64,000 nucleotides of DNA from Linepithema humile. Its lineage: Eukaryota; Arthropoda; Insecta; Hymenoptera; Formicidae. The notes beneath the pieces were generated by a model. It saw only the letters and a program-made list of their open reading frames with translations. It had not been told where the DNA came from and searched no databases. The first letter of the stretch is position 1. Each line of letters opens with the position of its first letter. Positions 21,068-33,195 of the stretch are shown here, in pieces. The position numbers and the translations under genes are program-made. The DNA lies in NCBI RefSeq assembly GCF_040581485.1, contig NC_090130.1, positions 10,230,001 to 10,294,000 of the forward strand, given 5' to 3'.

Positions 21068-23397
21068 CGAGTGACCAGAAACAATTGCAAGGTATAATCT
21101 TACTCATTGTGAGTCTGACTTCTCCAGTGAAAATGAAAATAATTTAGAAGAAAATTATCTTAATTATTCTGAAGATGAAAACAGTGATAATTATAATAAT
21201 GACAATGTAGATATTCACAAAAATGAAAGCGACAGTGAAAGTAATGAAGACAACGAAGAATATGAGAATCAAATACAAGTAATTTCAAGAAATTCACTAT
21301 TTAGAACTACTATTTTATTGAAATAAATGTTATATTGGCATTGAGAATATAGCATTAAAGAAATAGAGAATTATAAAACTAAATAGTAATAAAAAAAATT
21401 TATTACAATTAATAAATTCAAGGCAACATATAATGTAAGAAGTATATATATATATATATATATAATTCCTATTTCAGAAAATAAATAACCTACAATTATT
21501 TAAAATAATATAAATGCTTTGCTTTTACAAACTATTTTTTTGTTTTTCCAGAATATGCATTCAGTAAGAATAACGTTCATCATAACATGGATGTATATTT
21601 AATGTATATGTATAAAATTTTTTTTGCAGGATATAATACGGGTCCCCATATATGAAGGATGTAATTTGACTAAAGAAGAAAGCCAATTATTAATTATGGG
21701 AACAGCTATTCGAAACAAAATGACGGACGTAGGATTGGAAACTTTACTTAAAATTGTAGATTGCCATTTGCCACATACGCAATACAATTCAAAGTATCAT
21801 TTTCTTAAAACGTTTCCAAAGGTACAAGCTAATATATATTACTTTTGTCCAAAATGTTTAATAATATTGAAGTTTGAAAACTGCAACAGAGTGGAATGCA
21901 AAAATTGCGAAAAAATTTACGATCGTCGTCGATTGCAAAGACAATTTAATTATTTTTATCATCTTCCATTGAAGGAACAGTTAATAAAACTAGTAAATGT
22001 GTAGTAAATATTCTACAGTAAACACAAAGTTATTTACATATTTTAGAAAAATGTCATATGAAAGCGATGTTATAAATGGAAACATATATTATCAGTTGAG
22101 AGAAAAAAATATTATTTCTGATCAAGACATTAGTATTCAATGGAATACAAATGACGAAGAAATATTTAATTCGTCAAAATATTCTATATGGCCTATCCAA
22201 GTATCTATTAACGAATTACCTTATAGAATTAGACGTGATAATATTTTACTTTGTGTGGATTATGATTTAATTCTGAGAAACCACCTATGGAACTTTTTCT
22301 TAGACCATTTATAGACGAACTTCTTGAGTTACATATTAATAGAATTGAATGTAATACATTCAACTATCAAGAACCTATATTGATTAAAGTTCATGCGCTT
22401 TTCTCACTAGTTAATTCAGTTGCTCGACCTTTGATTCAAAATATTAAACAATTTAATGGAAAATATGGATGCTCTTATTGTCTTAATAAAGGAGAACACA
22501 TTGCTATTGGAAGGGGGTACACACGAGTATATCCTGGTGATAAGGGAGTAATGCGTACGATAACAAAACATAACATATGTTGAAAGGGCAGTTGAAAAAC
22601 AAAAAGCAGTAAAAGGTGTTAAGGAGCCTTCTATTACAATGCTTCTGCCTACTTTTGATGTGATTCATTCATTTCCACCAAAATACATGCATTCGTGTTT
22701 ATTGGGTGTCACAAAATTGTTCGGTACGTCTTGGTTTGATTCCAAAAATAACAATAAAGATGGGTATTTAGGTTCTAAAATCACTGAATTCAACGAAAAA
22801 TTACTTGCTATTCAACCTCCTTGTGAAATTACGAGAACTCCACAATCAATGAAAGATAGTAAATTTAAAACAAATAATTGGAAATTTTTTTTATTGTATT
22901 ATTCGCTGATTTGTCTAAAAGATATAATGCCACAGAAATATATTAAACATTGGTTGTTGTTTGTATACAGTATAAATATTTTTTCAAAAACAAAAATTGA
23001 AGAAGACGAGTTATTTAAAGCAAAAACGACACTTCGCGAATTCGTTTTAAATGTGGAGTCGTTGTACGGAAAGGAGTATATGAAATACAATGTATACCTA
23101 TTGCTTCACATACCAGAGTATGTAAGAAATTACGGTGCTATTTGGGCTTGGTCAGCGTTTCCTTTTGAACATTTTAATGGTATTATAGCAAGTTTATTTC
23201 ATGGAACTCAATGTATACCTTCGGAAATCTGTAAATTATATTCCAGATTAAGATATATTAAACAACAATCTGAAATTTTCAATAGACCAAACTGTAGTGT
23301 TCAGGGAAAAGCTATATTCCGATATACATATGGCAATTTAGTGTCAGTAACATGCGAGCATAATTTCCATTCTGAATTTAAACTATATTGCCAATAA
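21068..23397 (+). pseudogene. CMC-type (TNP2-like) transposase, frameshifted
   Basis: An acidic first segment (about 21,090-21,280, ENENNLEENYLNYSEDENSD) has a donor. The exon from about 21,630 (IYEGCNLTKEESQLLIM) has a zinc-ribbon-like YFCPKCL...CKNCEKIYDRR. The next, from about 22,050, has YSIWPIQVSINELPYRIRRD. A frame change near 22,270 joins it to MELFLRPFIDELLEL and CSYCLNKGEHI, and another near 22,580 to the catalytic part (TFDVIHSFPPKYMHSCLLGV, about 22,650; FPFEHFNGIIASLFHG, about 23,160). This order is typical of animal EnSpm/CACTA transposases with an acidic N-terminus. At least two frame breaks, and a stop in the first segment's upstream frame, suggest it is dead. It faces away from the BEN gene with about 130 bp between. 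Confidence 0.75.
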
Positions 23398-23945
23398 GTT
23401 TTGCTATTTGGGTACATTTAAATTTCATAAAAATATTTTATATATTTTTTTTTTTTTTTTAAATAAGTACTATATTCATGTACAAAGCTAGTATAAAAAT
23501 ACAAACAAAAGTCAATAATAGCAAAAAGGAAAAAAATTAAAAAAGACTAAAAACTAAAAATAAGAGACTGATTGAAAAATGATACATTTAATTAAAATGT
23601 TAGTACAAAGATGTATGTAAATATCTTTTTTCAAAGGAAATAATGTTTTGTTTATTATATATGTAACATATTAGTAACATATAAAATGTAAAATGTGATA
23701 TATATTTTTATTTAATAAAATTGGAATTCTATTCTTTTTAATTTAGTCTTCAATTATGGTCTACACAAGATTATGTGAAATAACATTTAATTTGCAAAGC
23801 ATTTAAATATTATTAATTGGTTGATTCAACGTTGAAATTACATCGAAGTGATAGTCGAAAATTCGTCAACATTTTGTTCCACTTTGATGTTGATTCGACC
23901 AGAATTTCTACATATGGTTCTCGACGTTAATTCAACGTTGTATCA
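23398..23945. other. AT-rich 3' flank with CAACGTTGAA repeats
   Basis: No coding potential. 23,822-23,945 contains several TTCAACGTTGAA- and GTTGATTCGACC-like repeats. No right terminus of the preceding transposon could be found; it may have been lost before the Jockey insertion. Confidence 0.4.
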
Positions 23946-23956
23946 ACTATATATTT

Positions 23957-25800
23957 CTGACTGGGATATACGTACAGCTGCCAGTGAAACCACCCCTGCT
24001 CCTAAAGAAAGGGCTGAACAAAAGGTCAGCCACCCAATAGAGATCAGAGATTTAATCAAAGAACGAAGAAAAGTAAGACGTATCTGGCACAGATCCAGAA
24101 ATCCTAAGGACAAAAGAATTTTTAACCAGATAAACAACACATTAAACAAACTAATTAAAGAGTTTAAACAAAACTGCATTAACGAGTACCTGAGTGGATT
24201 GAGTTTTGGGGCCGATCAAGACTACTCCCTGTGGAAGGCAACACGCAGATTTAAGAGACCTCTTATCTAAATGCCACCAATCAAGGATGCGCAAGGACAA
24301 TGGATAAGAAGAAACGAAGAGAAGGCCGAACTGTTCGCGCTGCATCTTGCAGCAGTATTCCAGCCTCACGACATTCCGTCTGGAATGGACATAACCATTG
24401 AACCAATCGTCTGAACCATTTAAATTTATCACTCCAATGGAAGTGGCCAGAGAGATCGATAGTAATATTAACCCAAAGAAGGCTCCTGGATACGATGAAA
24501 TCTCCCCAGGACTCCTCAAAAAACTCTGTAAGAAAGCAATCGTCATGGCGACATACTTGTTTAATGCTTGTCTCCGGCTACATTACGTACCGAGCTGCTT
24601 CAAAACAGCACAAATAATTATGTTGAAAAAACCAGACAAGTTAGTAGAACAGGTCGCATCATATAGACCCATATCGTTGCTATCTTCGATATCCAAATTG
24701 TTCGAAAAGCTCCTCTTGAGACGTCTCAAATCACTTATCAGCATTCCTGATTTCCAATTTCGGTTCAGAAATAAACATTCAACGATAAACCAAGTACATC
24801 GAGTAACAGCTGTAATTGTACGGACGTTCGAAGAAAAGTACTGCTCGACAGTACTTCTCCTGGACATCTCCCAAGCGTTCGACAGGGTTTGGCACCAGGG
24901 TCTCATCCGCAAGATGAGCAAATTGTTACCACAAAATGACTGTAAATTACTTGAATCATATCTTTTTGACCGCAGGTTCAGAGTTTCACATAAGGAAGCC
25001 TATTCTAGCTTCTACTCAATCCAAGCAGTACCACAAGGCACCTTGGCCCCCTCCTGTATCTCCTTTATACTGCCGATAGTCCAACAACAAAAAATACGTT
25101 CGTTGGAACTTTTGCAGACGACACCATTATCATGGCCACAGACATCTCTCAAACCAGGGCAGTTAAAAAACTTCAGCATGCCCTAGACAAGGTCAGCCGT
25201 TGGACTTCGGACTGGAAAATCAAACTAAACGAGTCGAAGTTAGTCCATGTTACATTTGCGCCGCGCAAAAAAGATAGCAACCTCAATACTTACCTCAACG
25301 GGGTCCAAATCTCCCAAGAAGAGTCAGCTAAATATCTGGGCCTACATTTGGACCACAGATTGAACTGGAAACACCATGTGAGACAAAAAGCAGAGCAAAT
25401 CAAGCACAAACAGCGACAAATGTATTGGTTAGTTGGTCATTACTCCTAACTTAACTTCTAAGCGATTTATCTACCAATCAATCATAAAACCAATTTGGAT
25501 GTACGGAATCCAGCTCTGGGGTTGTACCAAACAATCCAATAGAGACGTTATTCAACGCAGTCAAAACAAGTTTCTCTGCATGATCACCAACGCCTACCGG
25601 TTCGTGACCAACAAGGAAATCCACGATGACCTGGGCGTAAAATGGGTAGAAGAAGTTATTCGAGAATATGCCAATAAACACGAGAGAAGACTTCTCGAGC
25701 ATACCATGTTGAAGCGATTCAACTCGGCAAGCCGCTTGATGACGTTTGCGTTAACGTGTCTGATACTTTTTGTTTTGAAACTATCAATTTACTTATAATT
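23957..25800 (+). pseudogene. 5'-truncated Jockey non-LTR retrotransposon
   Basis: Begins inside the linker before reverse transcriptase (IRDLIKERRKVRRIWHRSRN); ORF1 and the endonuclease are absent. RT motifs: EIDSNINPKKAPGYDEISP, PISLLSSISKLFEKLLLRRL, VLLLDISQAFDRVWHQGL, and FADDTIIMATD (about 25,113) in a shifted frame. The C-terminus has LWGCTKQSNRDVIQRSQNK. Stops at about 24,268 and 24,412, and frame changes near 25,050 and 25,440, show it is inactive. No clear poly(A) tail. Confidence 0.85.
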
Positions 25801-26259
25801 GAAAGCAATTTGCAATGTATTTAACAAGTTAGCTATTTTAACCCGGTTCACGGTCACTACCAGTCGCGCCAGTATCACTGTCCAAATTGTACACCCGTTT
25901 TTATCTCACTTATCTCGCACTTTTCAGAGCTCAGTCTGAACATCCGTTCACTTCGGTAGTCAGACGAAGACTATAACTGTGTTATATGAATTATAATTTT
26001 TAGGACTGTGTTATATGTGTTATACGTGTTAACTGTGTTATACGTGTTATAATTTTTAAGACAAATTCAGCGATAATGTTTGAAATACATGTAATTACAA
26101 TGAAATAGGAATTTAAGTAAACACATGTTTTAAAGCAAATTCTTTCCTTTTATTAATTTAAAGTTATTAAAAATTACTTATTTAAAATTTGCTTATTTAA
26201 AAATTCAATCATACGTTAGCTCCATTGAATTTATTTGTATTCATTAAATTTTTGCAAAT
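25801..26259. other. Non-coding, short GTGTTATACGT repeats
   Basis: Around 25,975-26,055, TGTGTTATA/CGTGTTA is repeated several times. Otherwise nothing recognised. Confidence 0.4.
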
Positions 26260-26418
26260 TTAAGCCGTTTTTGTCTTATAGGCCTTTTGAAAGAAATTGC
26301 TGAACAGGTAGATAAATGTGACAAAGACTGTTAGAAAGAAATAAGTTAGAGCCTTTGTCATTCGGCAGTCCAGAGCCAACGTTGTTATTAGATAGAATGA
26401 CAGCATTCCAAAGTGCGA
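26260..26418 (-). CDS. Terminal exon of ELO-family (fatty acid elongase) gene
   Basis: Read on the minus strand, TTTCAG at 26,419-26,424 is an acceptor. The exon is open from a phase-0 codon to TAA (26,260-26,262), coding SHFGMLSFYLITTLALDCRM, then TKALTYFFLTVFVTFIYLFS and NFFQKAYKTKTA. ELO proteins end this way: a last membrane helix, then F-Y-L-F-x-N-F-Y-x-x-A-Y and a short basic tail. They condense malonyl-CoA with fatty acyl-CoA in the ER. The catalytic histidine box would be in upstream exons, which I do not see before the transposon nest. Either a very long intron or a gene fragment. Confidence 0.6.
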   Translation of the reverse strand, partial: SHFGMLSFYLITTLALDCRMTKALTYFFLTVFVTFIYLFSNFFQKAYKTKTA

Positions 26419-26424
26419 CTGAAA

Positions 26425-27008
26425 TTTGATAAATAATTTCAATTATTACATTTGAATCATTATATTATAATAAATCTATGTATAATTATTATTTCTTCTA
26501 ATCTTTTTTTATTAAATAAACAAATATAATAAAAATATATTAAGCACACTAATTGAAAAGAATAGCTGGGAATAATAAAATAAAACGTTTAAAAGTAATG
26601 TCGACATTAAATTCAATTATTAAGTTATAGAAATGTAATCGCGTATTGAAAAAAATGGACGAGAATTAATTCAATGTTAATTGAAATAAGATTCGAATAA
26701 TCTGTATAAATTATTATTTATAATTATTATTTAAATTATTATTTGTATATATTACATCCTATATATATATATATATTTATTTCTTGTAATTTCTATATTT
26801 CATAGAATTGATGCCGAGCAATAAATACATTAATTGTAAAACATATCAATTTCAAAATTATTACATTTATGATGAAATCAGCATTACATATATTTATAAT
26901 TAACTTTATTCACATGTATTATTTATAAATACATTAAAAAATTAAAACTATTAAGAAAATAAAAAAACAAAAAAATTTAATCAAAATAAAAAAATATTTA
27001 TTTAAAAA
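26425..27008. other. AT-rich spacer (possible ELO intron)
   Basis: No coding signal on either strand; ATATAT tract at 26,759-26,777. Confidence 0.4.
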
Positions 27009-27266
27009 TGCAAAAAAAAACTTGGCGCTGCTACATCTCCAAATATTGGCGTTCAGAAATTCACTGCCTGTCCTAAAATCTACAGTTTACGTTACGTACA
27101 TTGTAGATTTTCAATACTGGCAATGAATTTCGGAACGCAGCCCTCATAAAGCAATGAAAATGAATAATAATATAATAATTGGCATGATTAATTGACATCA
27201 TGTAATAAATTGACATCATGTAAATTAACATGCAGTTCAGTGTAGCAGCGCCAAGTTTTTTTTGCA
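27009..27266. repeat. Palindromic MITE with inner hairpin
   Basis: Ends TGCAAAAAAAAACTTGGCG (left) and CGCCAAGTTTTTTTTGCA (right) are inverted, continuing as CTGCTACA. Inside, 27,048-27,145 is a second hairpin with ACGTTACGTA at its centre and GGAACGCAGCC at one end, related to 6,428-6,524. Confidence 0.7.
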
Positions 27267-27277
27267 TTATTTCTCTA

Positions 27278-28867
27278 TGTGGAATATTGTTTTTATTTTT
27301 TATGTTTTATCTAATAGATGGCAGTATGGTATAGGATGGAGGGCAGCACCAAGATCTATAGAGAAAAGGTTACCTCACGCGCAAAGAGGGACGAGCGGCA
27401 AGAGGGGCAATGATGATCTCATCGACAAACAGTAGCTGTCTCTCTCGCTTTAGTGTTTTCTCTCTCGCTCCTTTAATATAGAAATGCTTTGAGTTTTTAT
27501 CGAAAAAATACTTTTATTTTGTAAAATATTGATAGCACTGGAAATTGCGTAATAATAATTGAAAAGTAAATTAGAAAGGCGCTATAAATTACATATATTT
27601 CAAATTATAGCGCTAGATATTTAACGTTTATAATGTTAAATATCGCTGCAACAGATGAATTTGTAATACAAATTGCTTTGTACTCGTATTTAGACTGTAA
27701 TATCAATGAAAATAAAATATAATTTGGGGATATACACAAAAAACATCATTTGTAAAGTAGTAAAATAAAAGAAAAAATAGTACATATTTAAAAATTATTT
27801 TTAAAATAATATTTACTGTTTATATGCATTATTTACAAAAGAAATACTATAAAGAAATTTATTTTTTATATTTAATTGTGAAAACCTCAAAAATTGTCAA
27901 GAAATTGTAACTGAAATTCATAAATGTAAGTACAATTCTAGGGTAATATAAAAAGCATCATACACAAATTTATTATGATACAAACTTAAATAATGAAATT
28001 GTAATATATGTTTCAACATTGCAAATGTAAATATTTATATGATAAAATTAACAAGGTGTTAACAATTTTCAAATATTTGCTAATAAAATATTATTGAGAG
28101 AAATGTTTCTGTTGAAATCTTAAAATAATTCTTTAAAACAAATATGATGGGGTATATATTAGGGATCATTAAATATGCGGCAACATTGTGATTATAAAAT
28201 TTTATAAGTATCTATAATAAAAATTAAGTATAATAAATATAATAAGTATACAAGTATAATAATAAAATTTTTATAAGTATCTATAATAATAAAAATACAC
28301 ATATATATATATGTTGTATTAATCTGTTAATTGCGTTAAATTAATTAATAATTTTTTTATATTTATTGGCGACTCTTCTTTGATTATCTTCAGCTTTCCT
28401 CTTATTACCTACGTGCTTGCGATTTTTTTTGGCAGTATTATAAAATTTAATGCGTACATAAGTTCTTTGGAGAATAAATGCAAGCAAGTGACAGAGTTAG
28501 AAACAGTTAGACAAGGAAGAACTTTGAAAGAGAGAGACAGCTACTGTTTGTCGATGAGATCATCATGCTCTCCCCTTCCTTCATCGCCCCTCGCCACCAA
28601 GCTGTTTCTAGCTCCCCCCTTACTTCATCGTCCCTCGCCCACAACCGGTTTTCCTGAGGTAACCTTCTCTCTATAGATCTTGGAGCAGCACTACGAATCG
28701 AGCTTGCGTATTTTTGAGCCATCTGAGTAGCACACCTTGTTTATGTTCTTATTATTCTGAGACAGTACAGAAGAAAGGGAATTGTACTCGTAATTATTAA
28801 TATATTATAAGTTTGATATCATCCAAGTGTTACTATTTGATTCCATCAAATAGCCTCAATCCCCACA
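27278..28867 (+). repeat. Copia 5' LTR, interrupted
   Basis: 72 bp before and about 176 bp after the insertion at 27,350-28,682 match the 3' LTR copy at 43,679-43,920. A primer-site-like TTGATAGCAGAGCTCCG follows at 28,869. Confidence 0.85.
27350..28682. mobile_element. 9-bp-TSD DNA element, 1.3 kb, in Copia 5' LTR
   Basis: Ends CAAGATCTATAGAGA and its inverse, with flanks GGGCAGCAC (left) and GAGCAGCAC (right), a 9-bp duplication with one change. The terminal 80-180 bp match the short copies at 38,721, 52,279 and 52,763; the AT-rich middle (27,480-28,500) is not in them. Nothing resembling a transposase. A 9-bp duplication suggests the Mutator superfamily. Confidence 0.8.
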
Positions 28868-28937
28868 ATTGATAGCAGAGCTCCGTGGTTCGTTTAACCT
28901 CTTTCTTGAGGTTGCCGAGTGTTGAGAAACTTGCGTG

Positions 28938-28963
28938 AAAAAAAAAAAAAAAAAAAAAAAAAA
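28938..28963 (+). repeat. A26 homopolymer before Copia gag
   Basis: 26 adenines immediately precede GGATGG, where the Gag ATG is. Confidence 0.9.
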
Positions 28964-28965
28964 GG

Positions 28966-30285
28966 ATGGCAGAGAATTGGAATCTTACGAGCGTGGAACA
29001 ACTTGATGATACAAACTATTTCTTATGGAGCGAGAAAATTGAGGGAATCTTAAGAACTAAGAAACTTTGGAAAAAAGTAATAAATGTGAAGCCGCCAGAA
29101 AAGCCCGAAAAAGGCGTAAATAACTATGATGTGAAATTCCGGCAATGGAATGAATGAGACGATGATAATTACGCAGCACGAACAGTAATTATTAACACTA
29201 TGAGTAAAGCGCAGTTGTTGAAATATAGCCATGAAAAAAGCGCGGATAAACTGTGGAACTTGATTAAGAATAATATGGCAGCAGAAACGGAACAATTAAA
29301 GGCAAGATCACTATGTGACTTATCAAATCTGCGAATGAAAAAGGATGAAAGTATAGACGCATACATAAACAGAGCTGAAGCATTATGAAATCAGTGCGTG
29401 CAACTTGGTAGAGTAATAGAAGATTATGAATTGAGGATGTACATCATTAGAGGATTAAGGCCCGAATTTGACTAAAATGTACGAGTATTAGAAACTCAAA
29501 AGGAGATAACAATTAATGATATACGTTACGCGCTAAAACAAGAAGAATCAAGAAGATATAAACGAAAAGAAGAAAAAACATCGAGAAATGAGTATGTAAG
29601 GAAAGCAAGGGAGAAATCAAAAGGTGATATCGTATGCTATAATTGCGGAATGAAGGGACACATTTCAAGCGAATGCCGAAATAGACAAAAATGTTTTAAC
29701 TGTCAAGGACTCAATCATATTGCGGCAGATTGTAAGGAACCAAAAAGGAACATACCGCGAGGAAGAGGTTATAGAGGTGCATCGAGAGGAAGAGGAACAG
29801 GACGAGGTTTCGGACGGGCTGAGGTTACATTGAAAACTACAGGCGAAGCGGTGTTATCAGTAAGAGACAGAGTACATGTGAGTACAACATGCAATAAACA
29901 AGATAATAAAGAGGTAATGCATAAAAATTATATGTGGTTATTAGACTCTGGCGCGACAAATCATATAGCAAATAGCGAGGTTATATTTAATAATATAGAA
30001 AAAGATAGAAGAGATATCTCGTTAGCAGACAAAAACGGAAAGAAATTACTTTCTAATGGACGAGGAGAGATAATAATGACGCAACATATAAAATACGATA
30101 AAATACGACTCAAAAACGTATTATGTGTACCAGATATTAACATGAACCTTTTATCTGTAGCAAAAATAACAGACTATGGATATAGTGTGAAATTTAATAA
30201 AAATGAAGCCATTGTCTACAGGAATGAAGGTGAAATAAAAATGACAGCTGTGCGAGAAGAAAATGCGTACTATGTGAGATCATAA
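28966..30285 (+). pseudogene. Copia Gag and protease region
   Basis: Starts MAENWNLTSVEQLDDTNYFL, typical of Copia Gag. One frame continues through in-frame stops at 29,155-29,157, 29,386-29,388 and about 29,473. Two CCHC knuckles (CYNCGMKGHISSEC, CFNCQGLNHIAADC; about 29,636-29,730) are followed by a Gly/Arg-rich stretch and the aspartic protease (WLLDSGATNHIANS, about 29,936). It ends at a frame break near 30,283, probably a lost A in the GAG-pre-integrase region. Confidence 0.88.
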
Positions 30286-30286
30286 T

Positions 30287-33163
30287 AAAAAATGAAATAG
30301 CTGCAACAGCGGATGACATCGATATTTGGCATAAGAGGTTTGGACATGCAAATAGGAGGCTTATTGAGGAGATGAAGAAAAAAAATCTGGTGACAGGAAT
30401 GAACGAATGTAAAGAGCAGAAGCAGTGTGAACCATGCGTCGAAGCAAAAGTGTGTCGAAAAGCACATCCTAGATTGATAACTAAAAAAACAAATAAGTTT
30501 ATGGAGCTATGGCACATGGATTTAATTGGCCCAATACATCCTTTGTCACGAGGCGGTAAAAAATACATATTTACGATAATAGATGATTATTCCAGAGTAA
30601 TATTTGTTGAACTATTAAATAAAAAGGGAGAAGCAATGGAAAAACTAAAAAATTTAATTATTTTGAAGGAAAACCAGTCTGGACAAAAATTGAAAGCAAT
30701 CAGATTTGATAATGGAGGAGAATTCGCAGGAAAAGAATTAGCAGAATGGTTAAAGAAGAAAGGAATAAAGCATAAATTCAGTCCCGCTAGAACCCCACAA
30801 TGTAATGAGGTAGCAGAAAGGGCAAACAAGTCCATAATAGAAATGACCAGAGCAATAATGGCGGATTCGAAAATGCCAATGGATTTCTGGGCACAAGCAA
30901 CGTGTACGCCAATGCATATTAAGAACAGGAGCAAATCAAGTGTGCATGGAAAAACTCCGTATGAGATGTGGAATGGAAGAAAACCAAATGTCAAGCATAT
31001 GAAAAGATTTGGCTGCATGGCATATTTAATGAATAAAGGAGAGCAAAGAAAAAAATTTGATTCGAAGATTATTAAAGAAATATTAGTAGGATATGCAGCA
31101 AATAATACTTACAGAGTTTATATTCCAGAAACAGGAAAAATAAAAACGGATTATGACGTCAAATTCGATGAGAGTAAAAAAGGATGCGAATTATTGAATA
31201 AAGAAGAATGGCAAAAGCATATAATAGATGAAAAATTGACAATTGTAGGAATGGAGATAGAAGACAATGAAAGAATGGGAGAACAAGCTAAAATTCAGGA
31301 ATATGAAGAAAATGAAAGGACAGAATCTGAAAATAGTGACTATGAGGATGCAGAGTCAGAAGAACTTGATGATAGGCGCGAGACAGAAGATACAGAAGAT
31401 AAAAATGAAGAATGTCTAAGAGAAGATGTGGATGTGGATGAAATCCAAGTACGACCGATAGAAATAAAGACTAAAAGAAGACCAAGAGGAACTACAAAAG
31501 CTATGATAGAAATACAAAAAATTTTAAGGCGTGAAGAAGAGGAAAGAAAAAGGGAACAAGAAAATGTTAGGAGATCAGAAAGAATAAAAAATCAACATTC
31601 TGCGATGATAATTACAGATAAGGATATTCCAAAAAACGTTCAAGAAGCAGAAAGATCAAGCAACTGGAAATGTTGGAGACAAGCTATCAGTGAAGAATTG
31701 GCATCAATGAAGAAACATAAAGTATGGGATACTATGCCTAGACCTAAAAATAAAAGAGTCATAAAATGCAAATGGGTGTTTGACATAAAGGAAGACCCGA
31801 ATACAGGGCAACGAAGGTATAAAGCAAGACTCGTCGCACTAGGATGTGGACAACGTCCAGGGGTAGATTATGGGGAAACGTTTGCTCCAGTAGTGAGAAT
31901 AGAGACAATAAGATTGTTATGTAGTATAAGTGCACAAGAAAACAGGAGGTTGAAGGTCTACGACGTAAAAACAGCATTTTTACATGGAAGATTAAAAGAA
32001 GAAATATTTATGGAATTACCAGATGGGCTACAAGTTAACAAGGAACAAGTCTGTAGATTAAAGAAGAGTATATATGGATTGAAACAAGCTGGAAAATGCT
32101 GGAATGAATTTCTTACCAATGTTCTAATAAAATGTGAATTAAAACAGTCTAAGGAAGACCCATGCTTGTTTTATGCAAAAAGGGAAAACAGATTCTTATA
32201 CTGCGGAATACATGTGGACGATATGTCGACTGTGTCAAGCGATGATAAATTTGAGAAAAGTTATATATAATAGATAAGATAAAAGAATACATAGACATTA
32301 AGGACCTCGGGGAAGGAAAAGTTGTGTTGGGAATGCAAGTGAATCAAGAAAAAGGAAAAATATACGTACACCAGAAAAATTATATTGAAGAACTACTTGA
32401 GTTATATGGAATGAGAGAATGTAATGCTGTGAAGACGCCGATAGATGTAAACACAAGGATGGGAAATTGTGAGGAAAGTAAGAAAGCTGACATTCAAGCA
32501 TATCAGGAATTGATAGGAAAACTTATGTACTTAAGTGTACATACACGACCAGATCTATCATTTGCACTAAGTTGTTTATCACAATTCAACAATGATCCAA
32601 AGGAAATGCACATGACAGCATTAAAGAGAATTCTTCGATACTTGAAAGGGACTATTGATTATTGCCTCGAGTTTAAAAGGGAGAACTCAACAACAAAAAT
32701 AAAATGTAAATCTGATGCATCGTGGGATAGAACAGAAGACGCAAAATCCTTTACTGGATTACTATTATATGTGAATGGAAACTTAATACATTAGAGAAGC
32801 AAGAAACAGTCAATAGTTGCGTTGTCTTCAACAGAAAGCGAATTAGAAGCCATGATGGAAGGATTAAAGGAAACAGTGTGGAGCTCTAGATTGTTACATG
32901 AAATTGAACCTTCGGAAAAAACATCAAAAAAATTAAATTGTGATAACTTGAACGTCATTAAATTGGCGAACGGTGGAAATTTCAAAACTAAATCTAAACT
33001 GATGAACCAAAGATGCCACTACATCCGAGAGACTGTGAGTAAGGAGAATATTATAGTGAGACATGTACCAAATGATAGTATAACAGCAGATTGTCTAACA
33101 AAGCCACTGACAGGTCCAACTTTATCTAAACATATAAAAAAGATTATGAACACTATGGATTGA
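30287..33163 (+). pseudogene. Copia integrase, RT and RNase H
   Basis: The pre-integrase region leads to integrase (MELWHMDLIGPIHPLSRGGK, DDYSRV, IRFDNGGEFAGKELAEW, and a glutamate in NEVAERANKSII). An acidic linker is followed by RT (KCKWVFDIKEDPNTG, YDVKTAFLHGRLKEEIF, and HVDDM, about 32,212). The frame breaks near 32,270 and resumes from 32,288, ending with RNase H (KSDASWDRTED, ALSSTESELEAM). TAG at 32,792-32,794 interrupts it. The element is inactive but only mildly decayed. Confidence 0.88.
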
Positions 33164-33182
33164 TAAAACCAAGGGGGCGGAT

Positions 33183-33195
33183 TGTGGAATATTGT
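33183..33195 (+). repeat. Copia 3' LTR, first 13 bp
   Basis: TGTGGAATATTGT, preceded by a purine-rich AAGGGGGCGGAT, is cut off by the Gypsy insertion. The rest continues at 43,679. Confidence 0.85.

Noticed and set aside
28938..28963. A26 run as the tail of a retroposed gene
   Set aside because: It is directly followed by the Copia gag start and lies inside the element, with no gene upstream of it on the same strand.
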